A DNA stretch of 64,000 nucleotides from Acanthaster planci (Eukaryota; Echinodermata; Asteroidea; Valvatida; Acanthasteridae), in assembly GCF_001949145.1 (NCBI RefSeq), contig NW_019091383.1, positions 1,208,149-1,272,148 of the forward strand, written 5' to 3'. Shown here one piece after another: positions 36,301-50,700 of the stretch; position 1 is the stretch's first letter; each line of letters starts with the position of its first letter. The notes beneath the pieces are model-generated. The model was not told the origin of the DNA. It saw nothing but the letters and a program-made list of their open reading frames with translations, and did no database searches. Made by a program: the position numbers and the translations under genes.

Positions 36301-39300
36301 TCAATGGGGCCTGCTGCTGGACAAAGCCCTCCATTCAGGGCTTACCACAGCCCAGCAGTCGCGGTCAATAGAATCCTGGCGCGAAGGGGTTAAGACTCAT
36401 TTTCGAAGAGTGGGTCACATTTGTGCATTTGGGGCAGGATGCATGCAACCGATTTATGTTTGGATGCACGGCATCTGCCTACGGGCTGGGAACCCAAATG
36501 AAACAATCCCCACCAACCAACCTCCATTTTGCTGTTGAAGGGGGGTGGTTCAGGTCAAGGCAGAGTATCTGNATTTTTCTAGCAATGCTTGCTCCTTAGG
36601 TGGAAACTGCACTTCACTGCTTGACAGGCTACTATGAAATGCATGTGTTATGGTTCAACCGGTCACGCCGCTACCAACAAAATGAATACCTCCTACCAAC
36701 ATGGCTCTTTTCAACCACTGAGGGGGTGCTTCCGCTCAAGGCAGACTGTAAGGCCTGTTCTTGTCCAAGAAGTGTACCGAAATATATGTGGGTGCAGTAG
36801 AAAGTGTACAATTTTGCCATTTGTACCTCAACTTTTGAGGTTGCAATCGAGCCCCTATGTCAAGTAACAGTGGCTGGCCTGTGACTTCCTCAACCATGCA
36901 AAATCCTCCTAGTCTCCCAGTACACCTCAAAAGGATTTCGGAGGCTCAGGGTTCTAGACCCGCAGAAGTAGGCCTTGTCGTCTGATTGATTTTTAGGAAG
37001 CTGATCAAGCTGTCTCAGGTATTTGCAAAAGGGGAAGAACTCCACTGTGAAGCCTTCTGTAAATATTTATACATTACATTTCTTGCCAGCCTCTGTGTGG
37101 CTGTGTGCTCTAACACTCTTACCTACTCATTCAAACTATAAAGTCAACATGGCTTTCGTACGCAGGCTTGATTCTTATTGGTTCTGTGCAGCCTTCTCAG
37201 CGTACAGGAGATGTGGAAAAGTACTGAACCGTTGCATTAATTTATCACAGTAATGAGAATCAAGACTTTATTTGCCCATTCAATTGTAAATGAGTGCTCG
37301 AGTTGTGATGTTCCTGATGACAATAACATTGACAATGGAAAAGACCGTTGAGGAAAGTGCATTTGAGGAAAGATTTGGAGCTCGCATTTCAGGGTTTGAT
37401 GTGAAGAGGTAGCATGTTTTTGATGTCTGGAGCTCTATTCTAGCAGTACATGTGTGTATCTTTCAAGAGAATTTTCTGTGGAATATTTTATTTTGTTGGA
37501 AAACAAGGATGCCCGTTTGGCTGCTTTTAAGTTCAGCATTCTCATTTATCTAATTGATATTCTGTGGCCAGCTGTCACTTAACAAGATGTAAAATGGCAG
37601 TCAATAGTTATGGGAACTATTTGTGGGGGCTCAGATGATCTCATAATTTTAGGAGTGGCCTTGAGCCCTTAGCATACCAGGCTATAGTATGTCCAGTCCC
37701 TCTGCTGCCACCAAGTGTCAAAGCCAGAAGATGCCGAGTGACTCCAGTTGGTTTCTAGACTGTATACTCAGGAACTAAACCCAAAGGGCAGCTTCATTCA
37801 GGTACTCGGCCAATGTTGAATGATTGCAAGGCCAGCTTGGGTAGATAACTCTGAGCAGAGACGAAGAATCTTCTCATTTGTTGTCAAGCGGTGTTCTCTC
37901 CTGCCGACCCAGATGATGTACTCTCGACTCGCCCAGTTCTATCCGACTTTCATCCAACATGCTAGCCATCAGTTCACCCCAGACTGTCCAGGAATTTTTT
38001 TTTTTAAATTCTGGTTTCACTGTGCACGATGGATTTTGTTTATCAAGTGTGGGCATTAACTCGGTACTGTCAAAGTTGTAGCTTTTGTTAATGTTTCAGA
38101 GTAAAGTGCAGTGTACTTGAGCCTGTCTCAGTTTCCTAAATCTTGATACATTTGGCAAATTTCGGCATTTAGATGTCACGTTGACGTGCTCCAGTTTCTT
38201 TTGTTTTTCCCATGGGGATGGAGGAAGGCTCTGGCTTGAAAGCATAAATGCCATTGTTACATGCCTCTCTGCTCAGACGTCTACTGCACCAAGTGATCTA
38301 TCACTGACGGTCCTTTCTCGGAAGACATGTTTATTGTCTGCATGTTGCTCCTGCATTGTCACAATATCCGGCAGCGAGTTGCTTAGCAACGCACATTGTG
38401 CAATTCCATTCAATTGGTAATTTATAACCGTCCCTTATTTCCTTTTAGTCAGCCACTCATGTCAGGGTGTAATTTACCCTGCCTTATACTTATCTGTGCT
38501 CTAATGAAGGGAAAGCATTTTGCAGCTACACTAAGAATGTAGAATTCCTGAAAAAATAAGTTTCAGCTGAAAAACAAATTAGAAATGAATATGTTTGTAC
38601 ACTTTGTGTTTCATAGCAATGGTCAATGAAATTGATATAGCCATCTACTTTCTTTAGTGTTCTACTGAATAAAATGGCCATGCTTGTGGCGTTGTGGTGT
38701 AAAGTAGCGCCCTCCAGCAGCTGTCAAGTGCCATAAACCTTTCTAATTTTTCACAGCCTCTTGAGAAGGGTTTCAGATTTTCCCAATTCCTCTGTGCCTG
38801 GAGTTGGCCGTTTGGTTTGAATCAGTTGTTGTGATTGATTCTGTACACTTGAATGAGCAGATACGATTGATTCTTTGTTCCTAAATCATTTGCTGTGATT
38901 GATTCTGTGTATTTGAATAAGCAGATATGATTGGTTGTTTGTTGCTAAATCAGTTGCTGTGATTGATTCTGTGTACTTTAATGAGCAGATATGATTGGTT
39001 CTTTTTTCCTAAATCAGTTGCTGTGATTGATTTTGTATACTTGAATGAGCAGATATAATTGGTTGTTTGTTGCCAAATCAGTTGCTGTGATTGATTCTGT
39101 ATACTTGAATGAGCAGATATGATTGGTTGTTTGTTCCTAAATCAGTTGCTGTGATTGATTCTGTGTACTTGAATGAGCAGTTGTGGTGGGTTCTTTGTTC
39201 TTGAATTAGTTTCTGTGATTGGTATTTTTGTAGGTTTGAATCACTCAGTCATTGTTCACTTGTCAACCTTTCGATACTGCCTTTATTCCAAACTCATCAA

Positions 39301-42300
39301 GCAAGACCCTATACAGTGGATATTCCTCTTTAATTTCAGTCGTTCTGAGCTTGTCCGCCGTCGTCGTCTCTCAAATGTCACCCGTCAGCAGGAAATGCGT
39401 CTCCCCCATTATGTGTTTGCTCATGTCCGTGTCGGTGAATACTCTCAATTTATTAGAGGGGCCGTCTTTTGGGGTCCCCCGCGCCGCAGCATTGTTTGAT
39501 GATGCATTTGATATCAATCAGGCTGCACTGTCATGAGAATATCAATGGGCAGTTGAACGGAACGAAAATCTGTGGATGGAAGTCACGGGATGTTGCCCTA
39601 GAAGCCTCTCACTTTGGGATTTTCTCTTGTGTCTTTAGCTTACATTTGCAGATTTGAATGAGCACTTAAGTGCAAGTTCTACAAGAGGTGTGGTACTCTT
39701 TGGGGAAATTGATAATGTTCAAGTCGTGTTCCGTGTCCTTGAATGTGCAGACTTCATTTTAATCATGTAGTCGTGAATACCACAGCAGAAATTTACATGT
39801 CTTGTGGCTGTGCAGCATCGGAGGTGATATCGATAAAAAGCCAAAGGTGTCTGTTATGAATGGTTGGCCTTTGCCCATATTCAAGCCTATATATCCATTG
39901 GTTGATAATCCCCCAAAACAGATTCAGTGATGTTGAAAATGCCACATACATGTACTGTACATGCAGCTCACAACAAAACTGTTTATGTCTGTCCTATTGC
40001 TACAGGGCTAGAGAAATTCTGTTGATTGAAATGCAGTTGTGTAACAGTTTTTAAATGTAAAACAACAACAGCAAAGAAATTCTGTACTAAAAGCTCCGGT
40101 TTATGATTGGTTAATTCCCTCTCGACTTCAAAATGTCAATTTCTTTACCTTTCCTTTTCAGGATTTGGGAGCATAATTTTTCTGACCTTGGTGTACACTG
40201 GGAAAGGAAGTCACATGTAATTTACATCAATATTTGTGTGTTTAAGGGTTTGGCGCTGTCTCTGTGTAGTGTATCAGGTAAATGTTTACACCTGAACAAG
40301 GGAGGAAGTTTATTTGTCTCTAAGGAGTGTAGCTTCTACTGAGAACTCTGCCATATTGTTCCTGAGAATGGAATTTATGTTAACCTGCCTGACTGTGTAC
40401 CTTGCCAGTTAAAATTTATTGGAGTTCAGGAACTTGAAAATCGTCACAGCCAATTTTAGGTGACTGCACAATTTGATGGTGAGGAATAATTAATACAGTG
40501 TTACTCTAGTTTTCCCAGTGTTCATAGAGGAATCTTTGTCCCATGAGCTTCCTTGTTTGCAACACATTAAAACCTTTTGCTCAATAGTTAGACAGGATAA
40601 GTTTCATCAACAAATATGGTATTTGGGAGACACGGTGTGGTAAATAACAATTTTTTTTTTCAAATTTGTAGGATAGGTTTATGGTCTGAGATCATACAAA
40701 CAGATTTGCAGTTTTGGTTGGATTTAGGTTTTGTTGCAGAGTTTAAGGGCATGAGTCTGTAGGCATATGTCTTATTACCAAAAAGGAAATTGGTTTATGA
40801 AGGTTTCTCATGAAACCGTGGATGAATGTTGTGCTCTTTTTTTGTACCAGTTTGCTGCTGTAAGATGTGACATGCTTCCTCGCCACACCCAGGCCACACC
40901 CATGCCACACCCACAAATCAATATTCAGATGTACTTGTAATCCTGAGGATGAGTGACACATCCAGGAATCGAGCACACACCTTGCACCGATCTTGCTGGC
41001 TTGTATGCACCCGCCACATGCTTGCTACACCCTTGCTACACCCTAGTCACCAAACCCATGCCACACCCTAGCACAGTTTGGTGGCAAGACTTGTCCCAGA
41101 AAGGCAGTACCTTCAGAATTCAATGTGGGATGATAGATGGCCTTTGTCCGATAGCCGCGACAGGCTTGAATCATCCTGCCCCAGCACGTGCTCATGCCTC
41201 GTCCGCTGGTTTCTCCTCGTGATGTCCCAGTCTTTTTCCAGCCTCCCGTCCGCTTTCCATTAACCTGTTGTGATTTATCAGATCTTCCAGCCCGCCCACA
41301 CTTCCGACCCCTGGACAAGCAAAGTAGGCCTTTTTGGATGCTCGGCGTTATTCCTCAGTACAGTCACGTAGACCACGCAGAGATTGGTATATGCCCTCGC
41401 CATACATGAAAAATCACTGCAGGAATTAATGGGTTTATCTAGTGGAGAAGCTGTAAATCCGGACGTGAATTTGCTGAGCTCATCTGAAAATGCTTTTTGT
41501 CATGACCATTACACTTATGCCACGAGGATGCATCTTTTTTACAAAATCTAATTTGTCCTCCAGTGTGGAGAAAGCTGTGAGGTTCTTTCAATTTCCTTTA
41601 TGATTTTATTTATAATTTGAGCTGCTCCCTCCAGTTTGGGGTATGCTGGAAAATAATAGAATAATAAAAACTCTGTTACCCCAAAGCCTTGACCCTAAAG
41701 CAGTAAGTTGTTCTAAAGTAACATGGATTTCCCATGATTTTTTCTTGTGTCTGCTTGCACATGAGTATAAATGCTGCATTTATGAAAAATTGTGTATATA
41801 CATGTTCCTTAACATCCCATATCTGCTTTCCATTTTAATTTCCATGCCAGGAAACTTGCCCGTGTATTCAAAGGACCCCTGGGCCATAGTCTTAAGAGAC
41901 CATGACTTGTGTTTCCTCGGCATCTGATCAAACTTGCGCAAAACAAAATCAAATAAATTGAAAACGTGCACACCAGAAGCTTACATTATGCGAGCAAAAT
42001 GTGAATAACAAGGAGTGTAAAAGACATCAAGTACAAAACAACAAAGTTTGACAAAGTAATTGCCAAGCAGTCACTTAGGAATGCCTGAAACTCCCAAAGG
42101 AGCAGAAAAGATTGACCAAAATCAGTCAAATGTTTGCGTAAACTCCACTGGAGTAAAAGTCACGAAGGCTTATCAAAAAGTGCAGAAGTTGGCGATCAAT
42201 TAACCTGGAGCCAGTTTTAAGAAACTGGAAGGGCTCCCCATTTTTGGCAGCATGACTCATTGCGAAAGCAGACCGTTATTCAATTGAGATCACACACCAA

Positions 42301-45300
42301 ACGTCGGCTGACAAAACAAGAAAGCGTGCAGTAATAGTGAATGGTTTTTCGGGTCGTTCCACGGACAAAAACAACAAAAACGGGACTGCATAGCAGATTC
42401 ACAGTAACAAAATTGTGACACATTGAACTGTTCGATCAGACAGTATATAATACGGCCTTTCTTAGAGACTTGCAATATTAAAACTGATTCCTTGTGGAAA
42501 CATGAATTCCACAAGTTCTGTATACCCCAAAACCCGGCAAGCCTGTGGGATATCCCTTTGTGTTGCTAACATTTCAGACCCAGGCAAGGTCTGGAGACTT
42601 ATCTGCGATACATGCAGTGTGCCCTGCACGATGGGGAATAGACCTATGCCGCCCCCCTTCGCACACACAGGAGATGTGTAATCCTGAAGTTATTACTAGG
42701 CAGGATCAGCAACTGGGATATGGTGCCAAATCTTATAAACAAATGAATGTCCAACGATTTAGACTGGCGATTGCACGGGTAGTGCTCATTCAGAGCTGGG
42801 ACTGATTTCCATATCACACTCATCATGTAACCAACAGCAGTCTGCTATCGTTATAGGCATACAGTATTATGTTTACAAACAAGAGATTGTACGCTGAGGT
42901 TGACAAAAGAGCACTGTCAAACCTTAATAGCCTTGACTTTACCAAAATGTAGGCCTAGCCTTTTTAGTCTACAGCTCACCTGGCAAGTCCACCTAAATGT
43001 AGAATCAACGACGAACACTAACGACACAAAAGATGGAAACAGTGGTTGTTATTGCCTCCTGGCGAAGAAAAATACAATGTCTGTTGTTTTCAGAATACTG
43101 CAGTTGTAAACATGATGGCTAGCTTTCTGACATACAATGGGTAAGGCGTGACTTGATGAAATTACATGTATGTTGTTGTGGATAAAATGGACCAGTTGGG
43201 TACACTGATGCGCATGGTATGTTTCTGATAGCAATGAAGTAAGCAATGAAGTTTTCAGTCTACTTGTCTAACGTTCATTGAGAGTCTCACGCAATCTCTC
43301 ATTTGCTTGGAAGATGTAAGGATTGAATGTTTGGACACTGAAGCCACTAGCAAAAGCTGTTTAGACGAAGCCCTAATCCAGTGGTAGGCAAACATGACTT
43401 ATTGTCCAATAAAAAGTGATATTACTATTACAACTATTTTGCGTCCTCTGCTGGCAAAATGCCGCAGATGTAGTCTGCTAGTATTCTGGTGTTGTATTCT
43501 TCTCAAATCCCTTTTCAGAGTCATCCTATCTGCTCATCTTCCATTGGTCTATTTCATCTATTCCCCATCCCAAACCTCAGCACGTCCCTCTGGTTAATCT
43601 AGCCCCGCATCTTCAGTGATTTCTCTCTCTCCTGTTCTCTCTATCAGAGTCACATCTATTGCCAACCGTCTCTCCCTCTTCAACCAACAGAAAAAGAAAA
43701 AGGAAAAAGTGAAAATAAAATTGTCGGCGGGCGTAAACAATTTTCCCCAAGGCCAAATGTCTTTACCGGAGCGGTATCTCTCTCTCTGTCGGAGAAAGCC
43801 CCGGCAGCTGATAAGATCTGCCTTGTCAGGCTGGTTACTTTGACTGACGTCTTTGCTTTTTACCTGGCAAGGAAAAACCCGTCCGGAAATTTGACACAAA
43901 GAATGAGCTAATTGGTGTACATTTAGTGACTGTCTGTCTTCTTCCATCGCCAGAGAGTGTTAGCGACAGGTTGCAATTATGGATCAGCTCGTATTTGAAG
44001 TGGATGGGGAACGCAAAGTCAGTGATACTTCGTTGGCACAGTGGTTCATCATTTGAGAGTTACAACCATCCATATTACTACATGTAGCTCAATATTGGTG
44101 GATCAACCCCCCCCTCCCATCTGAGAACATGCACAGACAACCTGGGCCCAATTTCATGGCGCTGCTTACCACAGAATTCTGTGCTTATGGTTTCCATTCT
44201 GCAGTAACCGCCACAGCAGAAAAATTCTGCACTAACCCTTTAAGCACAGAAACCTTAGTTACGGGATGCGTGCATGCGCACAAGCCCAAATTCCTGGATA
44301 ACCATGAAATACGTTTGCCGTAAGCACAGAATTTTCTGTTATGGTAAGCGCCGATTTTCCCTTGTCGTAAGCAGTGCCATAAAATTTCCATAGATTTTGT
44401 TCAAGTCAAGATTTTGACATCCATCACATGTTTAAGCACTCCTCCCAAACTGTATTTATTCCTCCGTTTAAAGCTAGCATTGGATCCCCCCAGTTCTTTT
44501 AAGGGTTAAAGGTCAAGTATTGGCCCTGCAGTATCAGACCACTGTTAGATGGCTGCTTGCCACTGCCAAATTCTACCTGTCAGCAGCCTGAGTTTATGAT
44601 TCATAGTATACCTAAATAATAGGTTCATTAATGGTGCAGCTCTTCACAAACATCTCAGCCAAACCGTCATCAGAGGGCACTCGAGTTCATCACGAACCGC
44701 AAAAGCATCTGCAGCCGGAGTCCGACTTCATTTCCCTGGCCTGGTTTTTAATATTAAGCCGCTCCATGAGCGTCCAACTGTAAGACTCCTTTTTTTGAAA
44801 GTCTCTTGCTTCTGACCAACTCCCCACGACCCCCACTAGCCTCCCTCTGGCCATTCATTTTGTCTTCATTATTAACCACACTGCCATCTCAGTTCACTCC
44901 ATCTTAATTGTCAGGATGCTTTTAGATGCAGAAATTGGATCTCAGCGTGTTCTTGGGATGGCTAGACCTTTCCCTCAATTCTTGACGCACCACCACTCAG
45001 TGAGCTTCCTGTTTGGGGGGGACTTTTAGTAATTTGGCTGTAGACAAGCATCTCTGAACACCTCAGTTTAATCGGCGTGAATGCTACCGGCTTGGTGCAT
45101 CTTTTTCTGCCTTGCGCAGGACAGCAAATATTTGTTGAAAGTCCAGGAAGAAAGATTGTGTGAAAATGTTGCCTGTAACCTATTCTCCCCAGTAAGCTGT
45201 AGTGAATTTTTTCCAAAGATTTTGGGAAAAGGGTTGGTTTCCCGTACTTGAGAATCTGCTTGATGGATCAGAGAGGACACACAGGATCTTATACCCCTGA

Positions 45301-47734
45301 ATTTTATCGCAACAAAACTTGACTCTGCGATGATTTGGCTGGTTTTGAATCCCCGTCTCCAACCGAACGTTATAAACTCATTCTGTATTTTCAATGCCAG
45401 GCCTAAGCAGTTAATTCTCAGCTTGAATTCAAAGCCTTATTCTGATCAATACTTGAGATGTTAGGGTTCGACCAAAAAACTGATACCTGTATACTTGTGT
45501 AGAGAGCTACTAATTACAAAGGGGGGGTTCTCCAACATCCAGCAGCCTGTCTTGGAAAAAGAATGCATGGTCTATCTTCTCCTTCATTTGTTTTTTTTTT
45601 TTTTTTTAAATGTTAGAGTTTGAAAAAATGACTCCTGTAAAAGGTGCAGACTAAATTTCCATCAGTCATTCACACAAGATGACGCCCCCATAAAGGCTGA
45701 CCGCCAGTAATAAAGAGGAGATGGGCAAGTGTGTCCAAAGTAAGATCTATGAGAAGCAAGTGGTTAAGAATTGACACAGCTGGCTTGTAAGCTGAGCGGA
45801 AATGATGGGGCAGGAAGTAGAGGTGATGGTGATTTGTTGGGCCATTACTGTCCTGTGTATCTGGAGAATATAATAGAAATGACGATGATGGTAAAATGAA
45901 GGGGAGGAGAGGAGAGCAGGTGGATTCTTTGCCCAGTGTCAGGTTTTTTTTGTGAGTTGACTTGAGTTTTAGTGCGGTGATGTTTCTGTGCTCATGTATT
46001 CCTCCAGTGGTGACTTTGCAACACCCCCTTCGAGGACACCCAAATATGCAGCAACATTTTTACAATTGACTGGAGTAAAGTACATGTAAATAATGCTGCT
46101 TGGAGGCTGGTTCCCGCCCCCAGGGCTAGAATAGAATAGCAGTCCAGACTGTGAGTCAGCCTTTTCTCATTGGTTGTCAGAATCCTGACGGGCATGCTTG
46201 GTATGCTTTCTCCATTGGAAATGAATTGACTGGGAGTACCCTCCCCACTTACTCTTGTTGCTAAGCAACATTTTTTTCTTTAGTCATGCATTTTCAGAAA
46301 AAAAACAGCTTTATCTTTGTAATGCCTTGTTTCTGGTTCTCTGTTATACGGGTATGTAAATATCATTTCAAACTCTACTTGAATGAGATTGTATATGTAA
46401 CTTTATGATGTTCCTGGTAAATTGTCATACTTTGAATTTTGCAAAAGTTGAGCACATTTGAGCGCAACCTTGATGAATTTTAACCAGAAAGTCTCACAAT
46501 ATCTGGAACCATTGGTCTTCCTAGTAAATTCCCTGTAGGATGAAGAAACTTGGTAAGTTGTTGGCTACTGAACCTATTCACTTCCATAGAATAGTCTGGC
46601 TCCCCTTTGAAATTATCTTCGTTAATTGCACTGTCTCTTGGCCCTGGGGCATGCTCACAATATGGTGCCCATTCCAAGCCCATCAACTGTGCTTCAGTTT
46701 AATCCTATTAATTCGATCAGTTTTAATGGGGCAGTTAATCACCATTTCTTGGCAGTGATCTTGTAAGGTGATGCTCTTATAGTCAGCAGAGTGCAGCATG
46801 AGGTCTCAGTTAAATCCAGTTGTTAGCCAATTAACCTGTATTGGTTCCCCCTCTCATCATGCCAACCTTGATTGTAATCCTATTATAATTTATATGTAAA
46901 TGCAATGTCCTTCTCCCCACTTGAGAATTTTTTTCCCCTCCAGGTCCCAGACTCTGATTGCTGCCACTGGCATCAGAAATTGTGGTTATTACTTGTAGAA
47001 TTATTCCCGAGCTTCGTCCAAGATAAATCGTCTCAGCTGCGAGGCAAGCACAGTGGTACTGTCTTGCAGAGAAGTGCAACCAGATCTCTCGCGCCAGGCA
47101 ACCTGCAGCAGTGTTTGTTCAGTCTCGTGTTTCGCAACACCCTCCGACACGGCGAGTTAAACCACCCCTCCCTTTAACACAATCAGGAAATGAGTCGAGA
47201 AATCTGCCGCGGTAGGCTGAGGGATCGTGCTTCTTGCGAAAACATCGTACACTGTGACAGCCCAACAGCGCATGTTCTTTTAAGCTGACGCACCGTCACC
47301 AAAAAAAAACAAGAATAGAAAAAAAACTACTGAACAAATATAGAAATTGAAACGAAGGATCAGATTTCGACAAAGTAAATCTTGAGTGTTAAAACCCGTC
47401 AGGCCCATGAGGGTATTGCTCATCAGTCTTAAGGATTTGTATCGCAGGACGTAGAATAAATCGACGGGTCAAAGGGCAAAGCCTAGCCTCATCATCAACT
47501 CCAGTGGCATAGCATTACGAGGCATGTCCAGTTGATATTTGCATTAGGCTGATTTCTCAGAGAGGGCTGTTTAGATGTAGCGTAAACATGACATTCCTAC
47601 AAGAATGTTGGCAAAGTGCGAGTGGATTTGTAGATTTTCCAATTTGTAACCAGACACTAATAGCCCTACCCTTTTTCAAATCTTCACCATATGTGCCTGG
47701 AAAGTGAAGCTTCTTGCATCTTCCTATCTTGCTC

Positions 47735-47794
<60 letters not shown>

Positions 47795-50700
47795 TCCTCT
47801 TGGCAAACTTGACCAGCGACTCTTTTCTTTCAGCAGAACAGGTCCAATGCCATCCGGCCAACGGTGATTAATTACAGCCAGTCTCTGCCAAAAACATGGC
47901 TTGTTTGCCGGGGACGTAAATTGCCCCAAGTTCTGAGCTTTTTTTCCTCGGTTTATTGGAAAGTGTGAAGTAGATACTGCGTTGGGTCTCCCAGTGACCA
48001 TATTTGTCCACCTTTCTTCTCCTCTCAGCCTCTCTCTTATCATGGAGGTTCTGCAGTGATATCAGAAAGAACTGACATTTGGGGGGGGAGGCAGGAAACA
48101 GCAGTTTGTAGATGGTGATGCATCACAGCCGGCAACATCACGGAGAGAGGTGTTTAATAAAGCTACGAGGAGATTCCGTACTCGGACCATGATACCCTTC
48201 ATTTAATCTGGATTGTGGCTGTTGACACGTGCAAAGTTGGAGGGCATCTCTCTACTGGACAGATCCATCAATTAAAGTTGCATACGTTCATTGCTCTTAT
48301 TTCTTTACGCCATCAGTCTTGATGGTTTAGCTATCATGTGTGAAAATGAAGGATACAATTTTGGATAGACAAAGTTAACTTTTAGAGCTGTACAGAAGGC
48401 AGACACTCATTGTGGGCCGGCAATCAGTCTTCAAGAATTAAGTTTTAGAATGACAAAATACACCGCATCTTTTGCAGTGGTCTTCTCCAACTTCTCAACA
48501 GCATGACTAGTTATCAAGGTTGAAATTATCTTACCATTCCAGCCATCATTGTGGAAACACCATACTCTCACCATCATGGGAAAGTATTAAGTGTCCCGAT
48601 ATTGACAGGAAATACCTGTATTCAGTGTCACATTTATATTCCATAAAGCCTGCAAGGATGCAACTGCTTTCTTGTGGGTAATTTGAGGTAACTTGTCTTT
48701 GTTTCCTCACCGACTTCCCCTTTGCAAACTCTCATCTGTCTCTCCTATAAATTAGGCAGCATTGTATTACGCTCTGGAGGTCTCAAATTTGAAGAGTTCT
48801 GACAACACAGCCTGCCTCTGCCCGAGGAAATTCGTCGGGAGCAACAAGAGGCCGCCGGCCTTTGTCCTTTCGTAGACAGCGATAGGCCTGCATTTCCTGG
48901 CGCTGATGACGGAAAGTCCCTCAGCTTTCCGGCAAAGACAGTCCAAGATGGATGCTTTTCCCCTTTCGAGTTTCCCACCTGGATTTTATTGGCTAGAACA
49001 GGTGGCCGTGTGATGGGATGTCGTCGCGGAGACTGTCGCCAGCCCTACACCCTGTCGGATGGATTTCAAGGCTCGGATTCACTGACAAACTGACGTCTTA
49101 TTAATCTGGCAATCTCTGCTGTGGCGGAACTTCATGCGCCACGTTTACTTTCACTGCCGTAGATTTGTCAGATTCTTTCATGTTTGCAGTCAGATGGTCA
49201 CACATTTGATATCGAAAAGAAAAAAGAAAATGTGCGTTTGCGCTTGTCTTTTTTTTCCCAAATGCCCGCGTCTTTCACTTTGTACACAGTTTTCGTCTAA
49301 CTTCCTGTTGAATGTTTTCTTTCCAAAAAGTTTCAAGAAGTTTCAAAAACTTCCAAACATCCCACACTTTACAAGGGGTCACTTAATCCCTACCTCAAGG
49401 CAATTCTGTTGGGAATTTTCCTGAATCCTCCAAAATTCTCCAGTGGTCAGGAAATTTCAATTGTTTTCAATTTTTGAAGGACGTCATTTCCCCACCGTTG
49501 GACAATTTACATTTAAAGTAAAAATGGCTTGGCTGCACCCTTGTCCGCCCTTGAAAATCCTCCAAATATCCTTCATAATCATGACATGACTCAAGCAATG
49601 AATCTGCAAGACTGTGTCTCCCCCACTTTTGTAAGGGATTTTTATTTCTGTTTCCCTGATTATTCTTTTGTCTGTCTCCCCGTAATGGCATTCATCGTTA
49701 AAGCTGTTGTTTTCATTGCCGACCCAACCCTAGTATTTGGTTCTGACAGAGGAAAAAGCCTTTCTTTTTTACCACTGACCCTGTCTGAAATCTCCTAGCA
49801 ACAAAAGAAATGACAATCTTAAGAATTTCTGAGCACAAGCAGGTTACTTTTTTACCCCTTTTTTTTTTTTTGAGAACCATAGAGACGGGTGCCCTTTCCA
49901 TCCATTGTCGTTCATGTTGTCTGCCTCAGTATTTGTCCAACCCTGATTTTTCCTCTTTCCTTCTTTTTTTTTTTACACCCAGCAAAAACTTGATCATTGC
50001 CCTGTCACAGACCTTGTTCTCTGTTGCTAATTTAATCACATTGCAAACATTCACCTTTTCAATGTACGTTTAGAAGAATTCCCAGAATGATTATATTTGA
50101 AGGCCAAATATGTTGACGAATCGGTAGACATAAGTGTAACGTGCAAAAATGCATGTGTTTGATTTCTTTCTCAGGCTGGAGATGGTGTGAGAAATAATGG
50201 GGGAACTTCACTCTGAATTACACATCAATTCTGACCTTTCACACACCCCCGTATGTACATGTCTATCACCTTGTTTGTCACAACATCTGTCACTCTTTGC
50301 CAGTGTATGTCTTCCCCATCTATCTGTCTATGTTGTCCCATGTACTCCTTGAGATCTTTGCATCGCCAGCCTCCCTCTGTCCATTCGCTTTACATTTCCT
50401 CTCCCTCCTGCGTCTCGCAGCTCATCAAACAAGCCCCTCAGACTTGGGCAATACGACAGCACCCCAATGTGCTTGTGTCAAATGTGGATAGATGCACTTC
50501 CGTGGAGAAAAAAAAACGTAAGGGCTTCTTTCTTCCATACCTTTAATACAACATACATCCTGTTGTCATTCACTGAGGGTAACGATTTCTGAATTTATAC
50601 TCAAGAGAAATTCTGGAGAAATAAAATTCTATGATGCTCAGAGAGCGAGAAGATAACTGGTAATCCCAAGGTTGCAGGGGGGAAAAATGGAGGGGGGAAG

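Noticed and set aside
47684-48043. Minus-strand ORF with a long Arg-Glu repeat
   Set aside because: The repeat is simply the translated (CT)n microsatellite.
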